64,000 nt of DNA from the NCBI RefSeq assembly GCF_900178005.1, contig NZ_FXBS01000006.1:1054001-1118000 (forward strand). The letters are read 5' to 3'. The stretch comes from Tuberibacillus sp. Marseille-P3662. GTDB taxonomy: Bacteria; Bacillota; Bacilli; Bacillales; Sporolactobacillaceae. Of the stretch, positions 36,907 through 45,437 are shown one piece after another. A program made the translations under genes and the position numbers. Each line of letters begins with the position of its first letter. Positions within the stretch are counted from its first letter, which is position 1. Under the pieces are notes generated by a model. The model was not told the DNA's origin and searched no databases. It saw only the letters and a list, made by a program, of their open reading frames with translations.

Positions 36907-37186
36907 ACTGCTAGAACTCAAAAACAAATATATCGTTGTGTCTGCGGCAAAAGAGACACTTGAACGCAAGGGCATCCATAATCAAGCTATATGGGATGAT
37001 CTCAAACAGATAAAACAGAAAATGCGGGAAAACGATTTGAGAGTTGAAAGGTCAGACAAAGAATCAATGCTACACGATTACTCGGTTTTCCGGATCATAT
37101 GGAAAAGGATGACGGATGAAAATGAGTTGTCAAATGTCCATCTGAGGAATTGGATACGCGAATATATCAGGAAGATGAACTTTTGA
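36890..37186 (+). CDS. Phage hypothetical protein
   Basis: 98 residues, basic and helical, overlapping the end of the Cro-like gene. Not recognised. Probably co-transcribed, up to the terminator at 37478. Confidence 0.5.
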   Translation: MILPTELLELKNKYIVVSAAKETLERKGIHNQAIWDDLKQIKQKMRENDLRVERSDKESMLHDYSVFRIIWKRMTDENELSNVHLRNWIREYIRKMNF

Positions 37187-37204
37187 AGTGAGGGGATAGT
37201 GATA

Positions 37205-37399
37205 ATGAGATTACATTGTTTAAAATGCAAAAAGGTCGTGAAATACAGCGAAAAAGTATACCTAGATCAAATGAATACAGTGACCCATCAACGTTGTGGT
37301 ACTACTTCATTTAATATTAAGGATACCGGAAGTTTTTACGAGATTGCTAACAAATATGAATTTTTTCATGATCTGATACCCTTTAGAGTGATTAAATGA
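37205..37399 (+). CDS. Phage small zinc-ribbon-like protein
   Basis: 64 residues. CLKCKK near the start and HQRC further on could bind zinc, but only three Cys are present. GGGGATAGTGATA precedes the ATG at 37205. Function unknown. Confidence 0.5.
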   Translation: MRLHCLKCKKVVKYSEKVYLDQMNTVTHQRCGTTSFNIKDTGSFYEIANKYEFFHDLIPFRVIK

Positions 37400-37477
37400 T
37401 TTTTATGTAAAAATTTCTGAAAGTTGTTGCATTAAAAACAATAAACAGATATTATAAAATCATCCCATATATAGTTT

Positions 37478-37515
37478 AAATCTCGGCCTACACGTCCTTG
37501 GCCGGGATTTTTTGT
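37478..37515 (+). terminator. Terminator after the Cro-like operon
   Basis: AATCTCGGCC...GGCCGGGATT stem followed by TTTTT. Confidence 0.85.
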
Positions 37516-37552
37516 GCTCAAAAATTTCTCGAAAAGAATTTTATTTGACCCC

Positions 37553-37612
37553 TTGACCGATACGATTTCGTATCATATAATGAATATAGATCAAACGATA
37601 CGAAAACATATC
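37553..37612 (+). promoter_or_regulatory. Phage promoter with operator in the spacer
   Basis: TTGACC (37553-37558), a 17-bp spacer and TATAAT (37576-37581) form a strong sigma-A promoter. The spacer is filled by the inverted repeat GATACGA-TT-TCGTATC (37559-37574). A second, imperfect copy (GATACGAAAACATATC, 37597-37612) follows the start region. Bound repressor would block RNA polymerase. It drives the two small genes and the integrase. Confidence 0.8.
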
Positions 37613-37629
37613 AAAGGGAGCGAGCGAAA

Positions 37630-38040
37630 ATGGATCGATTTATTCGGTTAGACATGAAAGGTCATTGGAAAGGTACAGAACACCAAAGCAGCATTCTTGG
37701 AATTGGAGATGAAACAGGGGATTGGGAACAAGGCGTTAGCTGCTATCCGCTTGATGACGATGACAAAGGATATGCACTCGCAGAACTACGCGACTATTGG
37801 GATAACATTGCTTCACTTCATGACATCGAAGATTACGAAGATATGCAAGTAACGATCTTCCAAGGTGAATACATCACTGATGGAAGCGACGCTGAGAACA
37901 TCGCAACTTGTGAAAGAACAATCTCGGAAAAAGACGCTATACCTTTGATGAAGCAAGTGTTCGAAGCTTACGAAGACTATTTCTACGGTGACATTGAAGA
38001 ACATGAATACCACGAACGTCTTGAAAAAATCGAACTATAG
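37630..38040 (+). CDS. Phage hypothetical acidic protein
   Basis: 136 residues, strongly acidic (many Asp, Glu, Tyr), with no recognised domain. AAAGGGAG precedes the ATG. First gene after the operator-promoter. DNA-mimic roles are conceivable from the charge but not shown. Confidence 0.6.
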   Translation: MDRFIRLDMKGHWKGTEHQSSILGIGDETGDWEQGVSCYPLDDDDKGYALAELRDYWDNIASLHDIEDYEDMQVTIFQGEYITDGSDAENIATCERTISEKDAIPLMKQVFEAYEDYFYGDIEEHEYHERLEKIEL

Positions 38041-38054
38041 AAAGGATGTTAAAC

Positions 38055-38477
38055 ATGAACGCCATATATCAAGTTATGACACCATCGGAAGTTGAAACAA
38101 CCTTTGAGCTTCCGACTGGTTCTGTCCGCCGCGATCTACACCGCGATAAGGATAAATGGGAAAAATTCCGCAAATCCGAAGTTCGGAAAAGTGGCAGCAC
38201 ATGGTTGATTATGTCCCGTGAAGCACTACGGATCTATAAAGATGACATTAAAATGATTCCAGTTAAAGTCGATTGGGATTGGGTTGTCGATCATGTTGAC
38301 AATGAGATGAATGATGTATTGGAAAATGAGGTTCTGACGTTTTTAAATGACGACATAGACCGTATATATGAGTTGTATATGGACGGAGTTAAGGATGGCA
38401 TTGAAGATGGGAAATATCTTACGTTTACTGAGTGGTTTTACAGATATAAAGAATCTGAGGATGAAAAAAATATATAA
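38055..38477 (+). CDS. Phage HTH-containing protein
   Basis: 140 residues. The N-terminal part (MTPSEVETTFELPTGSVRRD...KSGSTWLIMSREAL) has the helix-turn-helix plus wing pattern of small phage and plasmid DNA-binding proteins. The C-terminal half is acidic. It precedes the integrase by 2 bp, so it might act as a directionality factor or as the regulator of the GATACGA operators. Start 38055 is chosen by AAAGG spacing. Confidence 0.6.
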   Translation: MNAIYQVMTPSEVETTFELPTGSVRRDLHRDKDKWEKFRKSEVRKSGSTWLIMSREALRIYKDDIKMIPVKVDWDWVVDHVDNEMNDVLENEVLTFLNDDIDRIYELYMDGVKDGIEDGKYLTFTEWFYRYKESEDEKNI

Positions 38478-38479
38478 CA

Positions 38480-39352
38480 ATGTATATTGAAGGCGTTATT
38501 AAACAATTTTTACGAAATCGAAGGGCTAGTGGTCTCGCTGACAAAACGATCGAACTTAGTGAATATGTTATGCGAGACTTCTCCCGTTACTGTATTAACA
38601 CTGGCATTATAATGGTTAATGAATTAGACGAGGCATTCATTGAAGAATATTTTGTCTATCTCAAGTACGAAAAAACAAACCAGAAACACGGTGGAAGACT
38701 TTCAGATAATACGCTTGCTAATTATTTCAAAGTAATAAGTGTATTTGCCAAGTTTATTCAAAGACGGTCGTTTTTATCATTTGATATAACCCAAGGCATC
38801 TCCGCCCCTTCTTTAAGTAACGGTATTAAACAGACTTTTAGTATGGAGCAATTAAGGTACATAATCAATAATTCAAGAGAAGATTACAGAACATTATTCC
38901 GTTTAATGTTAAACTTGGGCCTACGCATCAGTGAAGGAATATCTTTGAAACGAAGTGACATTCATTTAGATGAATGTATGATTGAAGTTTACCGAAAAAA
39001 GGTTCGTAAATATGACTTGCTACCTTTTTCCCAAGAATTAAGGGATGACTTGGCGTGTTATTTAGATAAGCAGGAACAAGAAAATTTATTCACCTTTAAA
39101 GCTGATACTGTTCGTAGATATTTAAGAAGGTTGTGTGAAGGTGCTGAAGACAAACTCGGATTCGCTTCATTAAGCATAAAGCCTCATCTATTTAGACATA
39201 CATTTGCAAAGCATTGGATCATGTCAGAAGGAGATGCGTTCAGCTTGCAGAGAATGCTTGGACACTCTTCTCCCCATATGACTTCTCACTATGTAAATCT
39301 TTTTTCAACCGATTTAGCGAAAAAGCACAAAAAACATGCAATAATAATATAG
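38480..39352 (+). CDS. int: Tyrosine integrase
   Basis: 290 residues with an N-terminal SAM-like core-binding domain (1-100) and a catalytic domain. The active-site set is Arg149 in NLGLRISEG, His236 and Arg239 in HLFRH, His262 in LGHSS and nucleophile Tyr271 in HYVNL. No obvious arm-binding AT domain. Its start follows the previous stop directly with little ribosome site, implying translational coupling. It probably inserts the phage into glnA. Confidence 0.9.
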   Translation: MYIEGVIKQFLRNRRASGLADKTIELSEYVMRDFSRYCINTGIIMVNELDEAFIEEYFVYLKYEKTNQKHGGRLSDNTLANYFKVISVFAKFIQRRSFLSFDITQGISAPSLSNGIKQTFSMEQLRYIINNSREDYRTLFRLMLNLGLRISEGISLKRSDIHLDECMIEVYRKKVRKYDLLPFSQELRDDLACYLDKQEQENLFTFKADTVRRYLRRLCEGAEDKLGFASLSIKPHLFRHTFAKHWIMSEGDAFSLQRMLGHSSPHMTSHYVNLFSTDLAKKHKKHAIII

Positions 39353-39412
39353 CCCTGCCATCCGAGGACAGCAGGGCAAGAACCAGAAAAACCCACCAAA
39401 TAAACGGTGGGC
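39353..39412. terminator. Double hairpin between int and holin
   Basis: GCCCTGC...GCAGGGC (39354-39379) and CCCACC...GGTGGG (39396-39413) lie between convergent genes and probably end transcription in both directions. Confidence 0.65.
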
Positions 39413-39472
39413 AAATCCGGGACAAATTCTTTACATTAATTTAAATATACCATTGAAAATATTTCAATTCAA

Positions 39473-39748
39473 CTATGCAGCTTTATTCTGTTTAGTCTTC
39501 CCTTCCCGCTTGTTAAAAGCAATCTCATACAGGCCAGTAGACGACAAACCGGCAATACCCCCGCCCCATAGCCTCAATACCCAATCAATATTGGTCATAG
39601 GTGTAGCAGCATAACCAATTGCAAGACCAGTGACCAATGCAATCAGTGGCACGAAATTTTTTGGCACAGACACAGTCCTTTTGATCAATTCCGTGACAGC
39701 AGTTACGATCGGCAAAACGATTGTTGCAAACGTTAGAATTTCGTTCAT
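39473..39748 (-). CDS. Phage holin
   Basis: 91 residues with two hydrophobic segments (about 4-22 and 33-48), a short turn and a basic Lys-rich C terminus. It is next to the endolysin. These are holin traits. The family number cannot be fixed by eye. Confidence 0.75.
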   Translation of the reverse strand: MNEILTFATIVLPIVTAVTELIKRTVSVPKNFVPLIALVTGLAIGYAATPMTNIDWVLRLWGGGIAGLSSTGLYEIAFNKREGKTKQNKAA

Positions 39749-39807
39749 GATATCTCTCCTTTTTATTTTTAAGATATTAAAAAATGACCGACAAAATCAT
39801 CGGACAT

Positions 39808-40950
39808 TTAGTTTGGTATTTTGATTTTGTCGCCTGGATGGATTGTGTACTTAGGCCCCGCAATACCATTCAAACTTGCGATATCATGCCAGTTGACATT
39901 GAATTTCGCTCCGATTTTAGACAAGTAGTCTCCAAATTGGACCGTGTATATTTCATGTGAGGCCCCACCGCCGGGCAACTGAATCTTTTGCCCGGTATGA
40001 ATGACATTTGGATCATCGATACCTGGATTTAGTTCCAACAGCCTGTCCACTGACGTCCCATGATTTTGGGCAATGACCGAAAGAGCGTCACCTTGTTTAA
40101 CCGTATACGTATCGCCGGACGAATGATGAGACGTATTGTGGTCACCCTTTCGCACGTCAGATGGAACAAAGATTTTTTGTCCCACATTGAGCGACTGTGG
40201 ATTGACGTCAGAGTTGAGTCGTTCAAGTGTGCCATGTGCCAATCCCCACCGATTTTCTAAATCCCAATAGTTATCACCTGATCTGATCGTGTATTGATCT
40301 TTATCAGCATGAACGACCTCTGCTTTGGTCTGCCTATCACGTTCAATGACTTGTTTTTCATCTTCCCATGACTTCCACATGCCTCCGGGAGTATTCATAT
40401 CAATTGGTGATATGCCGCCGATAGAACCTTTCATTGTATGTTGCCAGAGCGCCAAATCGTTGAGATCACACCCCTTTGGCTCGTCCGCATATCGTGCATA
40501 CCAAACTGGATATCCGTGATCTTTATAGATCCTGTTTAGGTAGAAATACCCGCCGCTATAAAGCATGACGGGATGGCCTGTTTTTTCATGAACACGATCT
40601 AGAAATGCGCGCAAACCTTTATTCATTTCCTTGTCAGAACCGCATCGGTTTTCTTCCATGTCAAGCACATGGGGCAAAGCGAGAGGCAGGCCTTGGATGT
40701 TCTTTAAGAACCAATCAGCCTCTTTTTTAGCATCCTCTTCTGAAATGAATGCCGCATAATGATAAGCGCCCATTTCAACGCCTGCTTTATGGCCTTCTGT
40801 AGCATTTCTTTTTAGCTGGGAATCGATGAAAGCTGTTCCGTCCTCTGAACCTTGTGTCGCTTTACAAAAGGCATGGTCAACTCCATCAGACTTCATCTTT
40901 TGCCAGTCAATTTCACCTTGCCAATGGGACACATCAACGACTTTACTCAT
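39808..40950 (-). CDS. Endolysin: GH25 muramidase with three LysM domains
   Basis: 380 residues. The GH25 domain (1-190) opens with VDVSHWQGEIDW, and its catalytic acids are in the DMEE motif (about 115-118). It is followed by three LysM repeats starting at about 214 (YTIRSGDNYWDL), 282 (YTVKQGDALSVI) and 335 (YTVQFGDYLSKI). It cleaves the beta-1,4 bond after MurNAc and the LysM modules hold the wall. Overlaps xhlA by 8 bp. Confidence 0.92.
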   Translation of the reverse strand: MSKVVDVSHWQGEIDWQKMKSDGVDHAFCKATQGSEDGTAFIDSQLKRNATEGHKAGVEMGAYHYAAFISEEDAKKEADWFLKNIQGLPLALPHVLDMEENRCGSDKEMNKGLRAFLDRVHEKTGHPVMLYSGGYFYLNRIYKDHGYPVWYARYADEPKGCDLNDLALWQHTMKGSIGGISPIDMNTPGGMWKSWEDEKQVIERDRQTKAEVVHADKDQYTIRSGDNYWDLENRWGLAHGTLERLNSDVNPQSLNVGQKIFVPSDVRKGDHNTSHHSSGDTYTVKQGDALSVIAQNHGTSVDRLLELNPGIDDPNVIHTGQKIQLPGGGASHEIYTVQFGDYLSKIGAKFNVNWHDIASLNGIAGPKYTIHPGDKIKIPN

Positions 40951-41197
40951 GTATAAAACCTCCTATAAATTTTAAAATTCCGGGCATATTAGCCGGTGTA
41001 CTAATGAGATACCAAAGGCCCGCTGAAATCAGCGAGCCAATCACGATACGGAGCAACCATGTTGTGTTGTTATCAATTTTGTCTAGCTTCTTTTGGACGT
41101 TCTCTACATTGTTCTCAACAATGGCTAATCGAGTATTGGTTTTTCCTTGCCAGGTTTCTAAATCACTCACTCGTTTTTCCATTTTTTCTTCATCCAT
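40943..41197 (-). CDS. xhlA: XhlA-like hemolysin/lysis protein
   Basis: 84 residues. An N-terminal coiled coil (RVSDLETWQGKTNTRLAIVENNVENVQKKLDKI) is followed by one membrane span (about 47-64). This is the XhlA pattern seen in PBSX-like lysis cassettes, where it works with holin and endolysin. Confidence 0.85.
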   Translation of the reverse strand: MDEEKMEKRVSDLETWQGKTNTRLAIVENNVENVQKKLDKIDNNTTWLLRIVIGSLISAGLWYLISTPANMPGILKFIGGFIHE

Positions 41198-41221
41198 GCT
41201 TGTCCTCCTTTACCAATAAAA

Positions 41222-41246
41222 AAAGTCCTTTAAGGACTTATAAGCT
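41222..41246 (-). terminator. Hairpin between tail operon and lysis cassette
   Basis: AAGTCCTT-TAAGGACTT with a T-run on the minus strand. It probably weakens read-through from the tail genes into lysis. Confidence 0.65.
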
Positions 41247-41269
41247 AAAACTATTTACTTATTAACAAT

Positions 41270-41283
41270 CGAACAAATGTTTG
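41270..41283. promoter_or_regulatory. LexA-box-like site before the lysis cassette
   Basis: CGAACAAATGTTTG fits CGAAC-N4-GTTYG as exactly as the box at host lexA. It lies 73 bp upstream of the xhlA start in an otherwise non-coding 160-bp gap. Confidence 0.55.
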
Positions 41284-41358
41284 TTATTCTTAACCCTAGC
41301 TCGTCCATGACCCCCAAATTTGATGGGCGAGCTGTATGGGGCTGTGTGGGCAGCCCCT

Positions 41359-41496
41359 CTACTGTTGTTCTTGCGGTGTCGCTATAATGCTATCAGCTTG
41401 TTCCTGTGTAATGAAGCCGTAGTCAGCATAGTTTTGTAATTGTGTTTCGGTGACCCTTCTCTGCACCCACATACGGAGAAGAAAATCGTACATCAT
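41359..41496 (-). CDS. xkdX: XkdX family protein
   Basis: 45 residues. It has the XkdX pattern MMYDFLLRMWVQRRVTE, then LQNYADYGFITQEQADSII. GGAGG lies seven bases before the ATG, which abuts the stop of the previous gene. Small phage proteins of this family lie between tail fibre and lysis genes. The role is unclear. Confidence 0.8.
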   Translation of the reverse strand: MMYDFLLRMWVQRRVTETQLQNYADYGFITQEQADSIIATPQEQQ

Positions 41497-41841
41497 CTAT
41501 GCGCCTCCTTTCAGAGAAACAGTGTCCATCACCGATACCATGGCACTTTCGTTATCCGAAAGACGTTGTTCAGCATTAGCAAGCTTTTGTTTCAATTCTT
41601 CATTTTCTTTTTTTAATTCTTCATTAGACGGTGGTGGGACCGGTTCATTGGCTTTTATTTCGTCAATTTCCTCTTGGGTTAAATCACTAACCCATTGTCC
41701 TCCATCCCATTTAAAAGGTTGATAAATACCATCGGGAGGTGCAATTTCAATCATATTACTTTCCAGTTCTTCACTCTCTTTTAGCATATAAGGTTTAACA
41801 AAATAACCTTCGCTATCAATGACAAATACTTGTTTACTCAT
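41497..41841 (-). CDS. Tail-fibre accessory protein (XkdW-like)
   Basis: 114 residues. The N-terminal half is a beta-rich segment with PFKWDGGQWV. It is followed by the linker TQEEIDEIKANEPVPP and a coiled coil (ELKKENEELKQKLANAEQRL). This layout is common in phage proteins between fibre and XkdX. It starts in an ATGA overlap with the fibre gene. Confidence 0.65.
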   Translation of the reverse strand: MSKQVFVIDSEGYFVKPYMLKESEELESNMIEIAPPDGIYQPFKWDGGQWVSDLTQEEIDEIKANEPVPPPSNEELKKENEELKQKLANAEQRLSDNESAMVSVMDTVSLKGGA

Positions 41842-43001
41842 CACCAATCTCTCCCAAAATAGTTAATACCATCTAAAGACATGAACCCATTGTTACCACC
41901 ACTATCATAATTCACTAAAACAAGTTCAGTTGTTCCGTTGTATGGTCTTGCTTGTACTCTTGCAAATCCATTTGCTGCATGTAATATAAATTCACATTTA
42001 CTGTCAATAGCATAAGGGATAGAACCAAACAAAGCTGTTGAACCATTGGCAATGAATCCAGTGACATGAATGAATCCTTCAGCATCCATCCTCCATCTTG
42101 CAAGAGAATAAGGGCTACCATAATTAACCCACCCATTATAGAGTGTCATTGAGTGCCAGCCATTAGTAGTTGTAATACTTATGTTCTTCAGTTCGCCGCC
42201 ATTCATCTGTGGATAGTGAGGTATCCCCCGCATCGACATAAAAAAACTAGATTCTGGTCTGTAAATCACAGGTCTATTACCTTCAACAACCTGTACTCCG
42301 TCAACACCATACCATGTCGTTCCATCTTCTGCTAATATTTGTATCTGAACAGCATTAACACCAGCTGGAACGGTAAATGTCCCCGATATTCTGTACGTAT
42401 CTTGATAAGTTCCGTTAGGGAAAGCTTTTCCCTGTATGACCCTTATAACAGAGTCGCTGGTCCTTGTATCTCCGTTATATGAAAGAACATCTACCCTTGG
42501 ATGAAAGCTACCATTTGTTCGTTTTGTAGGAAAAACGGTCATTGAAAACGTATAGGTTTGACCTGTCTCTACCCATATCTTTTGATACATATAATGATTC
42601 CTGTGAACTTCAACCGACTGAAGACCAAAAGGGGAAGGACGTATTCCATCTAGTGACAGAGTCCTAAACATTTTTGGATACCCTGAGCCCTTCCAGGCCA
42701 TCCATTCATCATCGCTATTTGAAAAATCAATATCAAAGTCATCATATGATGTGAAAAGATTCCCCTCTGTTTCAAGCATTTCGAAAGAATGGTCATAAAC
42801 CAAATTTGTCCTAGGTGAGAGTTCGTATTCAACCCCCGAATTGCCGTGTTCCAGCAGAAAATTACCATCTTTCACCGTAACCCCTTGCCGACCGATACTG
42901 ACATTGTTATTTGCGATACTAACGTTGCCGTTATCATCGACCACAAACTGACCGTCACCAACGTTCAATCCATTTAATGATTTAATGTAATCTGCTATCA
43001 A
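41841..43001 (-). CDS. Tail fibre / receptor-binding C-terminal part, cut off by an in-frame stop
   Basis: 386 residues from a TTG that lacks a convincing ribosome site. The same reading frame continues upstream for 18 more codons (GPRGPNIVDTNTSFGVNW) to a TAA at 43056-43058, and beyond that is the collagen-like end of the upstream gene. The region has a carbohydrate-binding-like jelly-roll (about 65-245, with WVETGQTYTFSMTVFPTKR) and a C-terminal beta domain. It is probably the receptor-binding half of one longer protein. Confidence 0.75.
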   Translation of the reverse strand: MIADYIKSLNGLNVGDGQFVVDDNGNVSIANNNVSIGRQGVTVKDGNFLLEHGNSGVEYELSPRTNLVYDHSFEMLETEGNLFTSYDDFDIDFSNSDDEWMAWKGSGYPKMFRTLSLDGIRPSPFGLQSVEVHRNHYMYQKIWVETGQTYTFSMTVFPTKRTNGSFHPRVDVLSYNGDTRTSDSVIRVIQGKAFPNGTYQDTYRISGTFTVPAGVNAVQIQILAEDGTTWYGVDGVQVVEGNRPVIYRPESSFFMSMRGIPHYPQMNGGELKNISITTTNGWHSMTLYNGWVNYGSPYSLARWRMDAEGFIHVTGFIANGSTALFGSIPYAIDSKCEFILHAANGFARVQARPYNGTTELVLVNYDSGGNNGFMSLDGINYFGRDW

Positions 43002-43055
43002 CCAGTTAACGCCAAATGATGTATTAGTATCAACTATATTAGGGCCTCGGGGACC

Positions 43056-45437
43056 TTATGGTCCTTCCGGTCCTTGAGGTCCCTCTGGACCGGTGTTGCC
43101 TTTTGGTCCCTGAGGACCTTCGATCTTTGACCAGGTATAGTCTGATGCATTTGTTGATTCAGTCGCTGTTAGTTTGTTATGGGCTAAACCAATGAACTCT
43201 TTACCGTCAGGAAAGTTACTCATGCCATTGCCATTAGCATCATCAGCATAACGAATCCATGTATACCTTGGTTTACCATCCTCTCCAGGTGGACCCTGAA
43301 TACCCTGTGGCCCCTCTGGCCCTTGGGGACCTTGCTCTCCTTTAGGTCCTTTAACTAAGGACCAAGAGTAATCACTATATGAACTTGATTCAGTTGGACT
43401 CGTCTTATTGTAGGCAATACCCATGTACTCTTTACCGCTTGGGTCATCGCTCATCCCGCTTGTTGGAGAATCAGCATACTTTATCCAAGTATAATAGGTT
43501 GTCCCGTCTTCCCCGGATGGACCCTGAATACCTTGCTCACCTTTTATTTTTGACCAATTGTAGTCAGACGGATCGTTACTTTCAGTCTGTGTTGTTTGGT
43601 TATAAGACAAGCCGATGTACGCTTTTCCGTCAGGTACATTTGCCATTCCGTTTCCTGAATTGTCATCAGCATATTTCACCCATGTAAAAAGACTTTGACC
43701 ATCATCGCCAGGTGGTCCTTGAATACCTTGGGGACCTTGTTCACCCTGTGGTCCTTGTGGCCCTTCAATTTTGCTGAAAGTATAATCAGCAGGATCATCG
43801 GACTCGGTTTGGTTGAGATGATTATACGAGATACCTAGATAAGCTTTGCCGTCAGGTGAATTAGATAATCCATTACCGTTTGCGTCATCCGCATATTTAA
43901 TCCATGTGTATCTTGGCTGACCGTCCTCCCCTGGTGGTCCTTGTATACCTTGATCGCCTTGTGGTCCTTCGATTTTAGCCCATGTATATTGGCTTGGGTC
44001 ACTAGATTCAGTTGGATTCTTTCTATTATAAGCTAAACCAATATAGGGCTTACCATCTGGCGCATCAACCATGCCATTTCCTTGTGAGTCATCCGCGTAT
44101 TTGATCCATGTATAAAGACTTTGACCATCTTCACCAGGAGGGCCAGGGACACCTTGGGGGCCACTTGGGCCTGCTTTCCACATCTGGTCTGTCTCACTCC
44201 ACGTTTTCCATATGATATTTTCAGAATCGGAAGTGTCTATCCAAATCACGTTTTTGTCATTTGGTGGTGTATTTCCTTCATATTTTTCAGTTTTTCCAGA
44301 GAGTATACCCCGACTGTAGTCCAGTTGTGACTGCATTTCTTGGATGATGGCAGATTCACTCTTTTTTACTCTCACATAGTCACCGAGAACAGCTTTACCC
44401 TTGGAGGGTTCAACCAGCGATGTTGTAAGCTCCATGATCCGCGATTTCATGAGAACTTCCGGTACCATAGACAAATCTTTTACGCCGTACGTATCTCCGA
44501 CGCCTATGTCCTCAACATCTAAACCGAGAAACGAAGATAATAACGCAACGTCAACCGTAAATTTTGTATTAAGACTGATTTGCTTATTGACCCATTCAAA
44601 AGATTTCCGGAAGAGTTCTCTAGGGTCTTTTATACTAGTATCTTTAAACTTACCAATTTTCCTTCCCCATTTTTGTTCAGCCGACTTGTTGATCCAGTAG
44701 TCTTGTCCAGAAGGCTTGTCTGCTATATCACCGCTATCTTTTGACAACTCAATGCCTTTGAAAGTGAGATAATTTCCATTGGTATCTGTTTTCCCTAAAC
44801 CGATAACACCTGAATAGACCTCAGTTGACGAAGTCTCTTTTTTTAATCCTGTGATATTATGGGCGTATTCAAATTCTTTGCCCTCATCTTGACCGCGCTT
44901 TTCGAGCAAATCTACATATCTACCTGTAATGACATCGCCGTCAAATTCAACACGAAAACGAACCTCTAAACCAAATGCATCTTTGATCGCAAGAACTGCT
45001 TTGAGCATGGTTGGATAGTCATTGAAATTGAGTGTTTGAACACCAACCGAGGCAACGTCTCCTACTTCCCATCGCGATCCAAGAAGTACCTGAGACAACA
45101 TATATTTAGGACTTTTAGCATCAAAGGTAATCGGACGGACATAATCTGCATTCAAATCATGAGCTGAACTAGCAAATGTCCTCACACGTTTTTGGTGATC
45201 CGTCTTAGACGTTTTCACTTTCTTAATGTACATTTCAAGATAATCACGGTCTGTACCAGGTATCAATATCCGTCCTTCGTTTTCAAGAAAAATACCATCC
45301 TCTAAATCGGATGGCACGGCAAAATCATATGTGGCTGATCCATTTTTCAAGAGCTGGTGTAATTGATCTCCTGATAGAATGCTCTCAATGCCAATGTCAG
45401 CTTTATATACTTCATCTTTTGAAAACACGTGAATCAT
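43056..45437 (-). CDS. Tail endopeptidase/Tal protein with collagen-like repeats, truncated by TAA
   Basis: 793 residues. The first about 380 residues are a prophage tail endopeptidase (Tal)-type baseplate domain. From about 430 on there are five modules of about 65-75 residues (YTWIKYADD..GNGM..PDGK.YIG..YN...TES...Y.W), separated by GPQG-rich collagen-like triplets. The protein stops within a Gly-Pro repeat, where Gln would be expected (CAA to TAA). The start at 45437 has GGAGG seven bases upstream and an ATGA overlap with Dit. Confidence 0.8.
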   Translation of the reverse strand: MIHVFSKDEVYKADIGIESILSGDQLHQLLKNGSATYDFAVPSDLEDGIFLENEGRILIPGTDRDYLEMYIKKVKTSKTDHQKRVRTFASSAHDLNADYVRPITFDAKSPKYMLSQVLLGSRWEVGDVASVGVQTLNFNDYPTMLKAVLAIKDAFGLEVRFRVEFDGDVITGRYVDLLEKRGQDEGKEFEYAHNITGLKKETSSTEVYSGVIGLGKTDTNGNYLTFKGIELSKDSGDIADKPSGQDYWINKSAEQKWGRKIGKFKDTSIKDPRELFRKSFEWVNKQISLNTKFTVDVALLSSFLGLDVEDIGVGDTYGVKDLSMVPEVLMKSRIMELTTSLVEPSKGKAVLGDYVRVKKSESAIIQEMQSQLDYSRGILSGKTEKYEGNTPPNDKNVIWIDTSDSENIIWKTWSETDQMWKAGPSGPQGVPGPPGEDGQSLYTWIKYADDSQGNGMVDAPDGKPYIGLAYNRKNPTESSDPSQYTWAKIEGPQGDQGIQGPPGEDGQPRYTWIKYADDANGNGLSNSPDGKAYLGISYNHLNQTESDDPADYTFSKIEGPQGPQGEQGPQGIQGPPGDDGQSLFTWVKYADDNSGNGMANVPDGKAYIGLSYNQTTQTESNDPSDYNWSKIKGEQGIQGPSGEDGTTYYTWIKYADSPTSGMSDDPSGKEYMGIAYNKTSPTESSSYSDYSWSLVKGPKGEQGPQGPEGPQGIQGPPGEDGKPRYTWIRYADDANGNGMSNFPDGKEFIGLAHNKLTATESTNASDYTWSKIEGPQGPKGNTGPEGPQGPEGP
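43060..44170 (-). repeat. Five tandem fibre modules
   Basis: Repeating units of about 195-225 bp, each beginning with a GPPG(E/D)DG-type block (near 44140, 43930, 43705, 43512 and 43285), encode near-identical peptides. They are prone to recombination and length change. Confidence 0.75.

Noticed and set aside
37201-37399. Zinc-finger antitoxin assignment for the 64-residue protein
   Set aside because: Only three cysteines and no toxin partner beside it.
41337-41357. GGGGCTG/CAGCCCC hairpin after xkdX as a terminator
   Set aside because: No T-run on either strand; kept only as possible RNA structure within the gap.
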